Shown: piece after piece, positions 26,329-35,188 of the stretch
How the letters are laid out: every line of letters begins with the position of its first letter
Position numbering within the stretch: position 1 is the stretch's first letter
Source of the DNA: Streptomyces cinnabarinus
GTDB lineage: Bacteria > Actinomycetota > Actinomycetes > Streptomycetales > Streptomycetaceae
Assembly (NCBI RefSeq): GCF_027270315.1
Contig: NZ_CP114413.1
Location: 8,680,001-8,744,000 of the forward strand
Direction of reading: 5' to 3'
Length of the DNA: 64,000 bases
Position numbers and translations under genes: made by a program
The notes under the pieces: model-generated
Told to the model about the DNA's origin: nothing
What the model saw: only the letters and a program-made list of their open reading frames with translations
Database searches by the model: none

Positions 26329-28167
26329 TCAGTCCCGGTACAGCTCGGACAGGTGACGGGCGTACTTGTCCTGGATGACCCGGCGCCGCATCTTCAGCGA
26401 CGGCGTCAGCTCGCCGGTCGCCGGACCCCACTCCTCGGCCAGCAGCTCGTACCACTTGACCTGCTCGGTGCGGTTGAGGCGGGTGTTGGCGGCGGCCACC
26501 GCGCGGTCCACCTCCGCCCGGACCGCGGAGTGCGCCGCCAGCCCGGCCGGACCTCCCTCGGCCTCAATGCCGTTGGCCGCGGCCCAGGCGGGGGCGGCCT
26601 CCGCGTCGAGCACCAACAGGGCGACCAGGTAGGAGCGGTTGTCGCCGTGCACCATCGCCTGGCCGATCAGCGGGTGTTCCTTGAGCGCGTTCTCCACCAG
26701 AGCGGGCGAGACGTTCTTCCCGGTCGAGGTGACGATCATCTCCTTCTTGCGGTCGGTGAGCCACAGGAAGCCGTCCTCGTCGATCCGGCCGATGTCGCCG
26801 GTGGCCAGCCAGCCGTCGGCGTCCAGGGCGGAGCGCACCGAGCCGTCCGGGTCGAGGTAGCCGGAGAACACGGACGAGCCCCGCACCAGGATCTCGCCGT
26901 CCTCCGCGACGCGGATCTCCACGGACTGCACCGGGCGTCCCACCGAACCGAGCCGGAAGCCGGTCTTCGGACTGTTGCTGGTGGCCACGCCGGTGGTCTC
27001 GGTCAGCCCCCAGGCGTCCATGATGACGATGCCGAAACCGGCCCAGAACTTCACCACGTCGACCGACATCGGCGCCGACGCGCTGGCCGACCAGCTCACC
27101 CGGTCCAGACCGCCCGCGGCCAGCAAGGGCAGCAGCACGTCCTCGCGGGCGCGGGCATAGCGCTCCTCCAGCTCGGCGGGTGGCGCCTCGCCCCGCTCGC
27201 GGTATCCGACGTGCTCACGCGCGACCTCGAACGCCCGGTCGATCACCGCCATCTGCTCGGCCGGCATCAGCGAGAGGACGGCCCGTACGGCGGCGGACAG
27301 CTTGTCCCAGATCCTCGGCACGCCGAAGAACTGCGCGGGACGCACCTTGCGCACCACCTCGCCGACGCGCGTCGGGTCGGCGCACAGGTAGACGTGCGAG
27401 GCCCGGTGGCAGGGCAGGTAGATGCCCAGCATCCGCTCGGCGATATGAGCGAAGGGCAGGTAGCAGAGGTGCTCGACGTGCGGGGGCAACTCGACCACGG
27501 CGTCCAGCGCCAAGGCGTTGGACATCACCGCACGGTGGGTGAGGACGACCCCCTTGGGTTCGCCGGTGGTGCCGGAGGTGTAGACGACGGTCAGCGGATC
27601 CTCGGGGCGGGCGGCGTCCAGTTCCTCGGTGAAGCGCTCCGGCACCGGCGCGCGGAGCAGGCCGGCGTACGGGACGTGGCCGTTCTCCGCGCCCGCCTCG
27701 GCTACCACCAGCCGCTCCAGCGGGGTCTCGGCATCGGCCAGCAGTGGCTCCCACACCGCCACTTGGGCCGCCCCTTCCACGACGGCCAGGCGGGCCCGGC
27801 AGTTGCGGGCGATGTGGGTGATCTGCCCAGGGGCCGCGGTGCCGTAGACACTGACCGGGATCGCGCCGAGGCGGACCAACGCCATGTCCGACAGCCAGTG
27901 CTCGGGCCGATTGGACATCATGAGCAGCACGTGGTCGCCACGGCCGACGCCGAGGCCCCGGTAGCCGGCGGCAAGGCTCCGGGTGTGCTCGTGGATCTCC
28001 GCCCAGCTCAACGTCGTCCAGCCGCTGTCGCTGTCGGGCTGGGCCGACTGCCAGGAGAGGCCGGGGAGTTGGGGGTACTCGCGTGCGTTCCGGGCCAGCA
28101 GCTGCGGCAGCGTCCGGTCGGCCGGGTCGCCGGGCAGGTCGCCGGTGGTGCGGGGCGCCGATGCCAT
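26329..28167 (-). CDS. long-chain acyl-CoA synthetase (AMP-forming)
   Basis: A 612-residue ANL-family ligase. The AMP-binding P-loop is VVYTSGTTGEPKG; also seen are the Y/F-G-x-T-E-like GLTETTGVA, DGWLATGDIG and the K-containing GKNVSPALVENAL motif. It resembles actinobacterial FadD15-like long-chain ligases. ATG 28167 has AAGGAGG upstream. The LLM oxidoreductase gene (28252-29277) is 84 bases upstream on the same strand and probably cotranscribed. Role: activates a fatty or other carboxylic acid to its CoA thioester. Confidence 0.92.
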   Translation of the reverse strand: MASAPRTTGDLPGDPADRTLPQLLARNAREYPQLPGLSWQSAQPDSDSGWTTLSWAEIHEHTRSLAAGYRGLGVGRGDHVLLMMSNRPEHWLSDMALVRLGAIPVSVYGTAAPGQITHIARNCRARLAVVEGAAQVAVWEPLLADAETPLERLVVAEAGAENGHVPYAGLLRAPVPERFTEELDAARPEDPLTVVYTSGTTGEPKGVVLTHRAVMSNALALDAVVELPPHVEHLCYLPFAHIAERMLGIYLPCHRASHVYLCADPTRVGEVVRKVRPAQFFGVPRIWDKLSAAVRAVLSLMPAEQMAVIDRAFEVAREHVGYRERGEAPPAELEERYARAREDVLLPLLAAGGLDRVSWSASASAPMSVDVVKFWAGFGIVIMDAWGLTETTGVATSNSPKTGFRLGSVGRPVQSVEIRVAEDGEILVRGSSVFSGYLDPDGSVRSALDADGWLATGDIGRIDEDGFLWLTDRKKEMIVTSTGKNVSPALVENALKEHPLIGQAMVHGDNRSYLVALLVLDAEAAPAWAAANGIEAEGGPAGLAAHSAVRAEVDRAVAAANTRLNRTEQVKWYELLAEEWGPATGELTPSLKMRRRVIQDKYARHLSELYRD

Positions 28168-28251
28168 CGGGGCCTCCTTGCGGGTCGGAAGGGAACGTCT
28201 GGGGAGACCGGGGCGGGGCACTCCTCGGTGGGGACGGCGCCGGTCGCGGGA

Positions 28252-29277
28252 TCACAGCCAGTTCCTCACACGCTCGATCAACCGAGCGGGATCGGGGCCG
28301 ACGGGGGTGACGTTGAGCATGGTCACGCCCGACTCACGGAAGGCCTCGACGCGGTCGCGGACATGGCCCTCGGGTCCGGCCAGGCACAGACGCTCCAGCA
28401 GTTCGGCCGGTACGGCGGCTTCGGCGTCCTTCTTGCGGCCCGCGAGGTAGTGCTTCTGGATGGCGGCCGCCGCGGACTCGTAGCCGTAGGAGCAGACCAG
28501 GTCGTGGTAGAAGTTGCGGCCGGGCGCGCCCATGCCGCCGACGTAGAGGGCGACGGTGGGGCGCATCAGGTCACGGACGGCCGCCGCGTCGTCGCCGATG
28601 GCCAGCAGGCCGCCCGCCACGACCGACAGCGGGCCGAGCCCGGGATCGCGCGCGGCGCCGCCCTCGGCGAGGGACCGGCCCCAGACCTGGTCGGCGTGCT
28701 CGGGGACGTAGAGGAACGGCAGCCATCCATCGGCGATCTCGGCGGTCATCCGGACGTTGGCCGGGCCCAGCGCCGCGACGTAGAGCGGGATGGTGTCGCG
28801 GACCGGGTGGTTGAGCAGCTTCAGCGGTTTGCCGAGGCTCCCGCCCTTCTCCGGTGGCAGCGGCAGATCGGTGATGCCGTGGTGCTCGATCACCTCGCGC
28901 CGCCAGATCCGCCGGGACAGCTCGATCACCTCGCGGGTGCGCCCGAGCGGGCGGTCGTAGCGGCGGCCGTGCCAGCCCTCGACGACCTGTGGTCCGGAGG
29001 CTCCGATGCCGAGGAGGGCGCGGCCGCAGGTGAGGGCGTCCAGGCCGGCACCGGTCTGGGCGATCAGGGCGGGGGTGCGGGAGTAGACGTTGAGGATGGC
29101 CGAGCCGATCCGCATCCGCTCGGTCCGCGCGGCGAGGTATCCCATGATCGTCGGAGAGTCGAAGCCGTACGCCTCGGCCACCCAGACGGCGTCGAGACCC
29201 GCGAACTCCAGGGCGGCGGCCTGGTCCGCGGCGGCCCGAGGATCGGCGGCGTACGCCAAGGGCGTGGACAGTTCCAT
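28252..29277 (-). CDS. LLM-class F420-dependent oxidoreductase
   Basis: A 341-residue luciferase-like monooxygenase-fold protein (TIM barrel) of the F420-dependent class common in mycobacteria and Streptomyces. Typical pieces are ELSTPLAYAADPRAAADQAA, ALEFAGLDAVWVAEAYG, SPTIMGYLAARTERMRIGS, and LLGIGASGPQVVEGWHG. The cofactor F420 is inferred from the family. It is the first gene of the unit with the acyl-CoA ligase; its promoter region shares two AGCG(N)CGCT dyads with the divergent TetR gene. Confidence 0.88.
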   Translation of the reverse strand: MELSTPLAYAADPRAAADQAAALEFAGLDAVWVAEAYGFDSPTIMGYLAARTERMRIGSAILNVYSRTPALIAQTGAGLDALTCGRALLGIGASGPQVVEGWHGRRYDRPLGRTREVIELSRRIWRREVIEHHGITDLPLPPEKGGSLGKPLKLLNHPVRDTIPLYVAALGPANVRMTAEIADGWLPFLYVPEHADQVWGRSLAEGGAARDPGLGPLSVVAGGLLAIGDDAAAVRDLMRPTVALYVGGMGAPGRNFYHDLVCSYGYESAAAAIQKHYLAGRKKDAEAAVPAELLERLCLAGPEGHVRDRVEAFRESGVTMLNVTPVGPDPARLIERVRNWL

Positions 29278-29306
29278 CAGCAGCGGCCCTTCAATGAACC
29301 GGAGAC

Positions 29307-29330
29307 TTACTGAGCGCTCGCTAAAAAGTA
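29307..29330. promoter_or_regulatory. TetR-type operator upstream of the LLM gene
   Basis: The stretch around AGCGCTCGCT (29313-29322) inside ACTGAGCGCTCGCTAAAAAGT has the same TGAGCGnTCGCTAA core as the second site at 29431-29449. Two copies in one divergent region suggest control by the TetR encoded at 29467. Inference. Confidence 0.6.
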
Positions 29331-29430
29331 GGAGTGAGGCGTCGATCGGTCAACTCCCTGTGCCGCACTGGTTTTTATGGGTTGAGGGCGGGGAAGTGGC
29401 ACCAGGCCGGACGCTGGAATTCACGTTCTC

Positions 29431-29449
29431 CTGAGCGATCGCTAAGTAG
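29431..29449. promoter_or_regulatory. TetR-type operator upstream of the TetR gene
   Basis: CTGAGCGATCGCTAAGTAG with a perfect 10-bp palindrome AGCGATCGCT (29433-29442), 17 bases before the GTG of the TetR gene. Matches the site at 29307-29330. The motif class TGAGCGNNCGCTCA is frequent before acyl-CoA gene clusters run by TetR regulators. Confidence 0.65.
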
Positions 29450-29466
29450 CTGGAAGGAGGGGTGCC

Positions 29467-30162
29467 GTGCCGAGTCAGGACTCCGCGCCACCGGCGGAGC
29501 ACTGGCGCTCCTACGGACCGCTCGACCTGCACCCGATCCTGGTGCACGCCATGCGGGCCTTCAACGAACAGGGCTACCACGGCACTTCGGTCCGCGACAT
29601 CGCCGCCCGGGTCGGCGTCACCGTGCCGGCGCTCTACTACCACTACGAGAACAAGCAGGCGCTGCTGGCCACCTTGCTGGAGACGTCCGTCAAGGACGTC
29701 CTGGACCGCTGCCGGGCCGCGGCCGGGGAAGCCGGGGACGATCCGCTGGCCCGGTTCTGCGGCATGGTCGAGTCGATCGTGCTCTCCATGGCCCACCGCC
29801 GGCAACTGGCCTTCCTGGACACCGAGATACGCAGTCTGGATCCGCAGAACCGGGCTCGCTACATCGCCCTGCGTGACTATCTCCAGCACATGCTGCTGGA
29901 CACGGTCGAGGCGGGCGTCGCCCGGCGCGTGTTCACTACACCGATTCCGGCCGACGCCGTGCGTTCGGTGCTCGTCATGTGCCAGGGGGTCGCCAACTGG
30001 TTCCGCGAGGACGGCCCGCTCACCGCGGAGGAGGTCGCCGAACGCCATGTCCTGCTGACCCTCGGGACCGTCGGCCACCCCGGCGCGGTCACCGGTGACC
30101 TGCCGGTCCCGTTCCCGCGGTGCTCCTCCGGCGCCCGGGGTTCCGCGGGCCGGCTGCGATGA
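29467..30162 (+). CDS. TetR/AcrR regulator of the lipid gene group
   Basis: A 231-residue TetR: HTH HPILVHAMRAFNEQGYHGTS, then IAARVGVTVPALYYHYENKQ, and a C-terminal domain with FCGMVESIVLSMAHRRQLAF. Start GTG 29467 after GGAAGGAGG. It is divergent from the LLM/acyl-CoA ligase unit. Two matching dyads lie in the shared promoter, so autoregulation plus repression of the ligase unit is the most economical model. Confidence 0.9.
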   Translation: MPSQDSAPPAEHWRSYGPLDLHPILVHAMRAFNEQGYHGTSVRDIAARVGVTVPALYYHYENKQALLATLLETSVKDVLDRCRAAAGEAGDDPLARFCGMVESIVLSMAHRRQLAFLDTEIRSLDPQNRARYIALRDYLQHMLLDTVEAGVARRVFTTPIPADAVRSVLVMCQGVANWFREDGPLTAEEVAERHVLLTLGTVGHPGAVTGDLPVPFPRCSSGARGSAGRLR

Positions 30163-30235
30163 CCGTCTGCGACCCACTCCGGCACGACTCGACACCTCAC
30201 CCCACGGCCTTCGCGCCGACGAGAGGACATCCCGC

Positions 30236-30745
30236 ATGGACGTGCTTGAGGCCCGCGCCCGGTTCCGCAAGCTCCAGGAGAGGGACGGCCTGGTCGACCC
30301 GGCCGAACTGGACGAGATCTGGGCGGCGTTGGCCACCGTCCGCCCCGAGGACATACTCGGCGAGTGGAAGGGCGGCGAATTCCGCACCGGCCATCCCCTC
30401 AACGGCGCCCTGGCCAAGGCCGGGTGGTACGGCAAGACGTTCGCCGCCGTGCACGACGCCAAGCCGCTCATCTGCCGTGACGCGACCGGGGAGTTGTACT
30501 CCAACCGTGAGCTCGGCAAAGGCGAGGCCAGTCTGTGGACCGTCGAGTTCCGCGGCGAGGCGACGGCCACCATGGTCTATGACGGCCAGCCGGTCCTCGA
30601 CCACTTCAAACAGGTCGACGACACCACGCTGATGGGCATCATGAACGCCAAGGGGACCCCTGCCGAGGGCCCCTTCTACTACTTCTTCCTCGACCGCGTC
30701 CCCAACGCCCCGTACGCCGGCCCAGGCGCCGGAGGGGGCTCGTGA
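30236..30745 (+). CDS. GXWXG/DUF4334 protein
   Basis: A 169-residue two-domain protein: an N-terminal GXWXG domain (DILGEWKGGEFRTGHPLN, G-x-W-x-G) and a C-terminal DUF4334 domain (TMVYDGQPVLDHFKQVDDTTLMGIMN). Family members occur beside alcohol dehydrogenases in actinobacteria and are of unknown role, possibly lipocalin-like binders. GAGAGGA precedes ATG 30236. Its stop overlaps the alcohol dehydrogenase start (GTGA), so they are translationally coupled. Confidence 0.85.
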   Translation: MDVLEARARFRKLQERDGLVDPAELDEIWAALATVRPEDILGEWKGGEFRTGHPLNGALAKAGWYGKTFAAVHDAKPLICRDATGELYSNRELGKGEASLWTVEFRGEATATMVYDGQPVLDHFKQVDDTTLMGIMNAKGTPAEGPFYYFFLDRVPNAPYAGPGAGGGS

Positions 30746-31833
30746 GGCGCGTCCGGGTCGCCCTCACCGAGGCTCCGGGAGCCCCGTTCACCCTGCGGGA
30801 CGCCGACCTCGAGGACCCCCGCCCGGACGAGGTGCTGGTGCGGATGACCTCGGCCGGCGTCTGTCACACCGACCTGGCCATGCGGGACACCTGGCCCCGG
30901 CAGCTCACCCCGATGGTCTTCGGCCACGAGGGCGCCGGCCGGGTCGAGGCCGTGGGCGCTCAGGTGACCGGCCTCGCGCCCGGGGACCATGTCTGCCTCA
31001 CCTTCGCCAGCTGCGGCGACTGCGCGCAGTGCGCGGCGGGACACCCGGCCTACTGCCACGCCGCGCGGGCCCGGAACCTCTCGGGCGGCCGCGCCGACGG
31101 CACCACACCGCTGTCCCTCGACGGCCGGCCGCTGCACGCCGGCTTCTTCGGCCAGTCCAGCTTCGCCACGCACGCCGTCGTCCACGAACGGGGTGTGGTC
31201 AAGGTGCCCTCCGACCTGCCCGCCGTGGTCGCGGCGCCGCTGGGCTGCGGCGCCCAGACGGGCGCGGGCACCGTGCTCAACCGGCTGCGTCCCGACCCCG
31301 GCGCCTCGCTCGTCGTGCTGGGCGCGGGCGGAGTCGGCCTGAGCGCGCTGATGGCCGCCGTCGCCGTGGGCTGCGACCCGGTGGTGGCCGTCGACCCGGT
31401 CGCCTCCCGCCGTGCCCTGGCCATCGAGCTCGGCGCCAAGGCGGCCCTGGAGCCCGGGAGCGGCCTGGTGGCCGAGCTGCGCGACCTCACCGGCGGGGGA
31501 GCGCACCATGTCGTCGAGACCACCGGCCGCCCGGAGATGGCCCGCCGAGCCGTCGGCGCGCTGCGCCCGCGCGGCGAACTCGCCCTCCTCGGCCTCGGCG
31601 GTGAGGTGACCTTCGACGTGATGGGCCTGCTCGCCAAGGGCATCCGCGTCCATGGGGTGATCGAGGGAGACTCCGACCCCGGCCGCTTCATCCCCGAGCT
31701 GATCGGCTTGCACAGGCGGGGCCTCTTCCCACTGGAGCGGCTGGTCACCACCTTCGGGTTCGAGCACATCGACGCGGCCGTGGCCGCCATGGGGGACGGC
31801 GCCGTGATCAAGCCGGTCCTCACTTTCACCTGA
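30742..31833 (+). CDS. zinc-dependent alcohol dehydrogenase
   Basis: A 363-residue MDR-type ADH with catalytic zinc ligands in GVCHTD and GHEGAG, and the structural four-Cys lobe CGDCAQCAAGHPAYC. The Rossmann fold is VVLGAGGVGLSALMAA. It resembles the aryl-/long-chain alcohol dehydrogenases that follow GXWXG proteins. GTG 30742 overlaps the preceding stop. Oxidation of an alcohol to an aldehyde fits the aldehyde dehydrogenase and acyl-CoA ligase in the neighbourhood. Confidence 0.92.
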   Translation: MRRVRVALTEAPGAPFTLRDADLEDPRPDEVLVRMTSAGVCHTDLAMRDTWPRQLTPMVFGHEGAGRVEAVGAQVTGLAPGDHVCLTFASCGDCAQCAAGHPAYCHAARARNLSGGRADGTTPLSLDGRPLHAGFFGQSSFATHAVVHERGVVKVPSDLPAVVAAPLGCGAQTGAGTVLNRLRPDPGASLVVLGAGGVGLSALMAAVAVGCDPVVAVDPVASRRALAIELGAKAALEPGSGLVAELRDLTGGGAHHVVETTGRPEMARRAVGALRPRGELALLGLGGEVTFDVMGLLAKGIRVHGVIEGDSDPGRFIPELIGLHRRGLFPLERLVTTFGFEHIDAAVAAMGDGAVIKPVLTFT

Positions 31834-31907
31834 CCGGCCGCGGGCTGGAGCGAGCCGCTCACGCTGAGGCAGTCAGGCCCCTGACGGCGTGTGATTGACT
31901 AATCGAC

Positions 31908-33104
31908 ATGGCTCCCGCCTCCCCATCCGCCCGTTCGGCCGCGAGCGCCGATCCGAGCGCGGGCACTCGGCCCCGCAATCGCAAGCAGCTCATCGTCGAC
32001 GCGGCCGGGCAGGTCTTCAGCGAGCGCGGCTACCACAAGGCGTCCATGGAGGAGGTCGCCGCCGGTGTGGGCATCACCGCGGCCGCTCTGTACCGGCACT
32101 TCCCGAACAAGTACGCGCTGTTCGCCGAGTGCGCCCACGTCATGGTGGACGGACTGGTCGCCGCGCTCGACGAGGTGCCGGCCGAGGCGAGTCTGACGGA
32201 CGTGCTGACCGAGATCACCCGGGTCACCATCGCTCATCGCGCATCGGGCGGCGTGTACCGCTGGGAGGCCCGGTACCTCAACCGCGAGGACCGCCGACGT
32301 CTCGGGGTGAAGTTCGGCCGCCTCGTCGAGCGGGTCGACGAGGCGGTCCAACGCGAGCACCCACTGCCTGACGAGCGCCTGCGGGCCATGGCGGCCCTCG
32401 GTGCGATCGGATCCATCACGATGCATCACACCTCCATCGCCCAACGCCGGGCCGAGGACCTGCTGTTGGCGTCCGCCTTGCGCGTGGCCGTGACCGATCC
32501 AGCGGTGGGCCGGCTGAGCGCGCGCCCCGTCGAGCTGCCGGCCCGGCCGGTGCCGCGGACGCGGCGCGCGGAGATCCTCGCGGCCTCGATCCCGCTGTTC
32601 GCGCGGGACGGATTCGCCAACGTCACCAATGGGCAGATCGCGGAGGCGGTGGGCCTGACCCCGTCCGCGCTCTACCGCCACTACCCCGGCAAGATCGACG
32701 TACTGGCGGCGGCATGCCTCCAGGCGGCAGGACTGCTGTCCCAGGGAGTGGAGCGGAATCTGCGGGACGTGACCGACCCGCACGACGCCGTCGTCGCGCT
32801 GGCAGCGACGTACGTGGCCTACTGCTTCGAACACACCGAGCTCAACAGCGTGGCCGAGGCCGAGTTCGTGGGCTTGCCGACCGATCTGCGGCAGCCCCTG
32901 GTCCTCGCCCAGCGCGAACACATCGCCGTGTGGGAACAGCAGTTGCGACTGGTCCGTCCGGAGCTGGACCCGCGCCAGGCCCGAGTGCTGGTGCACGCGG
33001 GGTTCGGCGTGGTGGTCGAGGCGGGACGCAGACTGCGGTGGCGGGACAGCCCTGACCATCGTGCGGCCGTGACCGCGCTGGTCACGGGCGCCCTGGGTCT
33101 CTGA
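31908..33104 (+). CDS. tandem TetR regulator (two TetR units in one chain)
   Basis: A 398-residue protein containing two complete TetR HTHs. The first is at about residues 25-70 (QLIVDAAGQVFSERGYHKAS, then AGVGITAAALYRHFPNK). The second is at about 220-265 (EILAASIPLFARDGFANVT, then AVGLTPSALYRHYPGK). Each is followed by its own helical domain. Normal TetRs are about 200 residues, so this is a fused duplication that may bind as an intramolecular dimer. The ATG 31908 has no obvious ribosome site; a GATTGACTAATC dyad at 31893-31904 directly precedes it and may be a self-operator. It is convergent with the Lcp gene, whose regulator it may be (TetR control of lcp is known in another actinobacterium). 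Confidence 0.85.
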   Translation: MAPASPSARSAASADPSAGTRPRNRKQLIVDAAGQVFSERGYHKASMEEVAAGVGITAAALYRHFPNKYALFAECAHVMVDGLVAALDEVPAEASLTDVLTEITRVTIAHRASGGVYRWEARYLNREDRRRLGVKFGRLVERVDEAVQREHPLPDERLRAMAALGAIGSITMHHTSIAQRRAEDLLLASALRVAVTDPAVGRLSARPVELPARPVPRTRRAEILAASIPLFARDGFANVTNGQIAEAVGLTPSALYRHYPGKIDVLAAACLQAAGLLSQGVERNLRDVTDPHDAVVALAATYVAYCFEHTELNSVAEAEFVGLPTDLRQPLVLAQREHIAVWEQQLRLVRPELDPRQARVLVHAGFGVVVEAGRRLRWRDSPDHRAAVTALVTGALGL

Positions 33105-33126
33105 CCAGCCGTCGGAACCCGGCAGC

Positions 33127-34326
33127 TCAGCCCGCCCTGTTCCCGGTGGGGATCGTGATGGGGGTGGTGGTCCCGGAGGAGCCCTTGTTGAGGAACAACA
33201 TGGCCAGGGCGCGCACGAACTGGTCGAACATGTAGAAGGTGCCGGGCATGATCGGCGACAGCCCCTCACGGAACAGGATGAACGCCGGCCAGCCGGTGCG
33301 GACCAGGGCCGCCGCCGCGTAGTCGCGCTTCAAGCCCAGCCAGTCGCCGACCTCGTCACTGAGGACGTAGCGCACGAACTCGTTGAGGAACCCGCGTGTG
33401 ACGCCGAGGTCGATCTGGGCGGTCAGGCCGAGCAGTTCCTCGGCCAGGGCGATGCCCTCGGTCGAGGGGGAGAGAATCGGGGTGAGCACCCGCGCCGACT
33501 GCGCCTGGGCCTCCGCCCACGTCCGGGGGATGTGCTCATGGGGCACGCCGAGCAGGGCGATGGCGACCTGCCATGAGTGCAGGAACGCCTCCTGGTCCGC
33601 GGCCGGGAACGGGATCTTCCAGTCGAGCAGCTTCCGGTGGACATAGGTGCCCAGGCTGTGGAACGTGACCAGGATGTCGGCCGCGCTGATCGGGATCGTC
33701 TCGTCGGCGACCGCCCGCCAGTGCGGCGACTGCGGCAGCAGATGACGCACCGCGGCGTGCACCACGCGAGTCTTGTTGGCGGTGACGACGAACTGTCCCG
33801 TCGGCTCGAAGGCTCCCAATTGGGACAAGTCGTAGCCGAACGTGAACGTCTTGGCCGCGCGGTCCTGCATGTCGGCGCCGCCCGCGGACCAGTACACGCT
33901 CTTGGCCTCGCGCGGAATCACGGTGCTCATGATGCCGCTGCCGAGGCCGTACAGCATGAACAGGTAGGTGTCCCGGCGCCGGTTGAAGTCCGCGGCGCGG
34001 GCCAGCTTGGCGGGATCCGCCCAGGAGGGCAGCTGGTTGACCTGCCGCAGGTATGCGGCGAACTCGGTCGGAAGGCCGCTGGGCAGCGGGTCATTGTTGT
34101 TCACCCATGACGCCCACGCGGTGTTGATCGCCGGGACGTGTCCGCTCTTGAGCATCGAAGCCATCACCGGGTCCGCTGCGTCGTCCCAGATCCACTCCGG
34201 ACCGGGCCCCGCGGAGGCACCGGTCGCCGAGCCCGTCGACGCCCATGCCTGTACGGGGTGCGCCACACCCACGAGACCGAGCGCGACTCCGAGCGACAGC
34301 GCCTTTCGCCTGCTGAGGTTCTCCAT
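33127..34326 (-). CDS. lcp: latex-clearing protein (Lcp), rubber oxygenase
   Basis: A 399-residue exported oxygenase with a Tat-type signal (NLSRRKALSLGVALGLVG, cut near AWA). It matches Lcp, the heme b dioxygenase that splits cis-1,4-polyisoprene into aldehyde/ketone oligomers. Family residues can be seen: IPREAKSVYWSAGG with E140, DRAAKT (R156, K159, T160) and TRVVHAAVRHLLPQSPHW with H190. These correspond, by spacing recalled from the Streptomyces K30 enzyme, to its Glu148, Arg164/Lys167/Thr168 pocket and axial His198. The residue that would match Lys83 is not obvious. ATG 34326 is used because the Tat motif starts there. Directly convergent is a tandem-TetR gene. Confidence 0.85.
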   Translation of the reverse strand: MENLSRRKALSLGVALGLVGVAHPVQAWASTGSATGASAGPGPEWIWDDAADPVMASMLKSGHVPAINTAWASWVNNNDPLPSGLPTEFAAYLRQVNQLPSWADPAKLARAADFNRRRDTYLFMLYGLGSGIMSTVIPREAKSVYWSAGGADMQDRAAKTFTFGYDLSQLGAFEPTGQFVVTANKTRVVHAAVRHLLPQSPHWRAVADETIPISAADILVTFHSLGTYVHRKLLDWKIPFPAADQEAFLHSWQVAIALLGVPHEHIPRTWAEAQAQSARVLTPILSPSTEGIALAEELLGLTAQIDLGVTRGFLNEFVRYVLSDEVGDWLGLKRDYAAAALVRTGWPAFILFREGLSPIMPGTFYMFDQFVRALAMLFLNKGSSGTTTPITIPTGNRAG

Positions 34327-34524
34327 TGACTTACCTGCTTCCCTGAAGGGCCAAGGGGTTCCAGATTGCCTTCGCAGACTTGCCAGTTGTGCGATCGACG
34401 CGGACGGGGAACCCCATCGCACCAATGTGATTTTCGATTAACATAGCGACGTGTGTCACCGTGGGCAATGGTGGTGACAGAGGGCTCGTCGCCAAGGCCG
34501 GCCCTCGATCCGTCTGCCGTGGCG

Positions 34525-35103
34525 TCAGACGACGGAGGCCCTGAACGGATCGGTGGGAATGATCCCCGCCGCGTCGAAGCGGTGCTCCAGCGCCTCGTGA
34601 CCGTGGCGTCGGCGGAACTCGATCTCGGCGGTCGTCACCGGCAGGGTCCACAGGATGCGGACGTGTCCTTCGGGCAGCGGACAGTGTTCGAGGTCCGGTC
34701 CGTGGAGGTAGGGCAGGCTGATCAGCAGGTGGTCGCAGGTCGAACCCGGCACCCACGGCTCTCCGATCGGCATGCTGTGCTCCAGGCCGAGTCGGTGCCC
34801 GTCGCAGTGGTAGTAGGCGACCATCGCCATGAGGTCGATGAAACGCTGGTCGCGGACGTGGGCGGTCATGACGAACTCAAGCCCTTGGCCGTCCTGTTCC
34901 ATCGCCGCCCAGCACCCGGCGGTCACATAGGCCCAGCTGTCGCTGTGGGGGCCGGGCCCGACGACGAGGACGCGCAGGTCGGGAACCGCCTCTCGTCGTA
35001 GCGGACCGAGGTCGCAGGGGGCGACCTCCACGGAATGCCCCTCGAAGAACGCCCGCACGTGCGACTCAACGGCGTCGGCGGCCCGCAACCTCGCATCACT
35101 CAC
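34525..35103 (-). CDS. SUFU (suppressor of fused)-domain protein
   Basis: A 192-residue protein with a SUFU-like domain: GPHSDSWAYVTAGCW near residues 55-70, the EFVMTAHVRDQRFIDLMAM block, and LISLPYLHGPDLEHCPLPEGHVRILWTLPVTTAEIEF. Bacterial SUFU proteins are often immunity proteins in polymorphic-toxin loci or stand-alone proteins of unknown role; no toxin is seen next to it. GTG 35103 is chosen as the start where similarity begins. Confidence 0.75.
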   Translation of the reverse strand: MSDARLRAADAVESHVRAFFEGHSVEVAPCDLGPLRREAVPDLRVLVVGPGPHSDSWAYVTAGCWAAMEQDGQGLEFVMTAHVRDQRFIDLMAMVAYYHCDGHRLGLEHSMPIGEPWVPGSTCDHLLISLPYLHGPDLEHCPLPEGHVRILWTLPVTTAEIEFRRRHGHEALEHRFDAAGIIPTDPFRASVV

Positions 35104-35188
35104 CGCGCGATCATGCCAGACGACGTTCGACGCCGAAAACGCTCCGCCACCACCGTGCCGTCGGCCCGTCTTGATCGTTTGGACTGGC

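Noticed and set aside
26167..29313. A very long plus-strand open frame over the acyl-CoA ligase and LLM genes
   Set aside because: It is the antisense shadow of two genes with clear family motifs on the minus strand; no family similarity or ribosome site.
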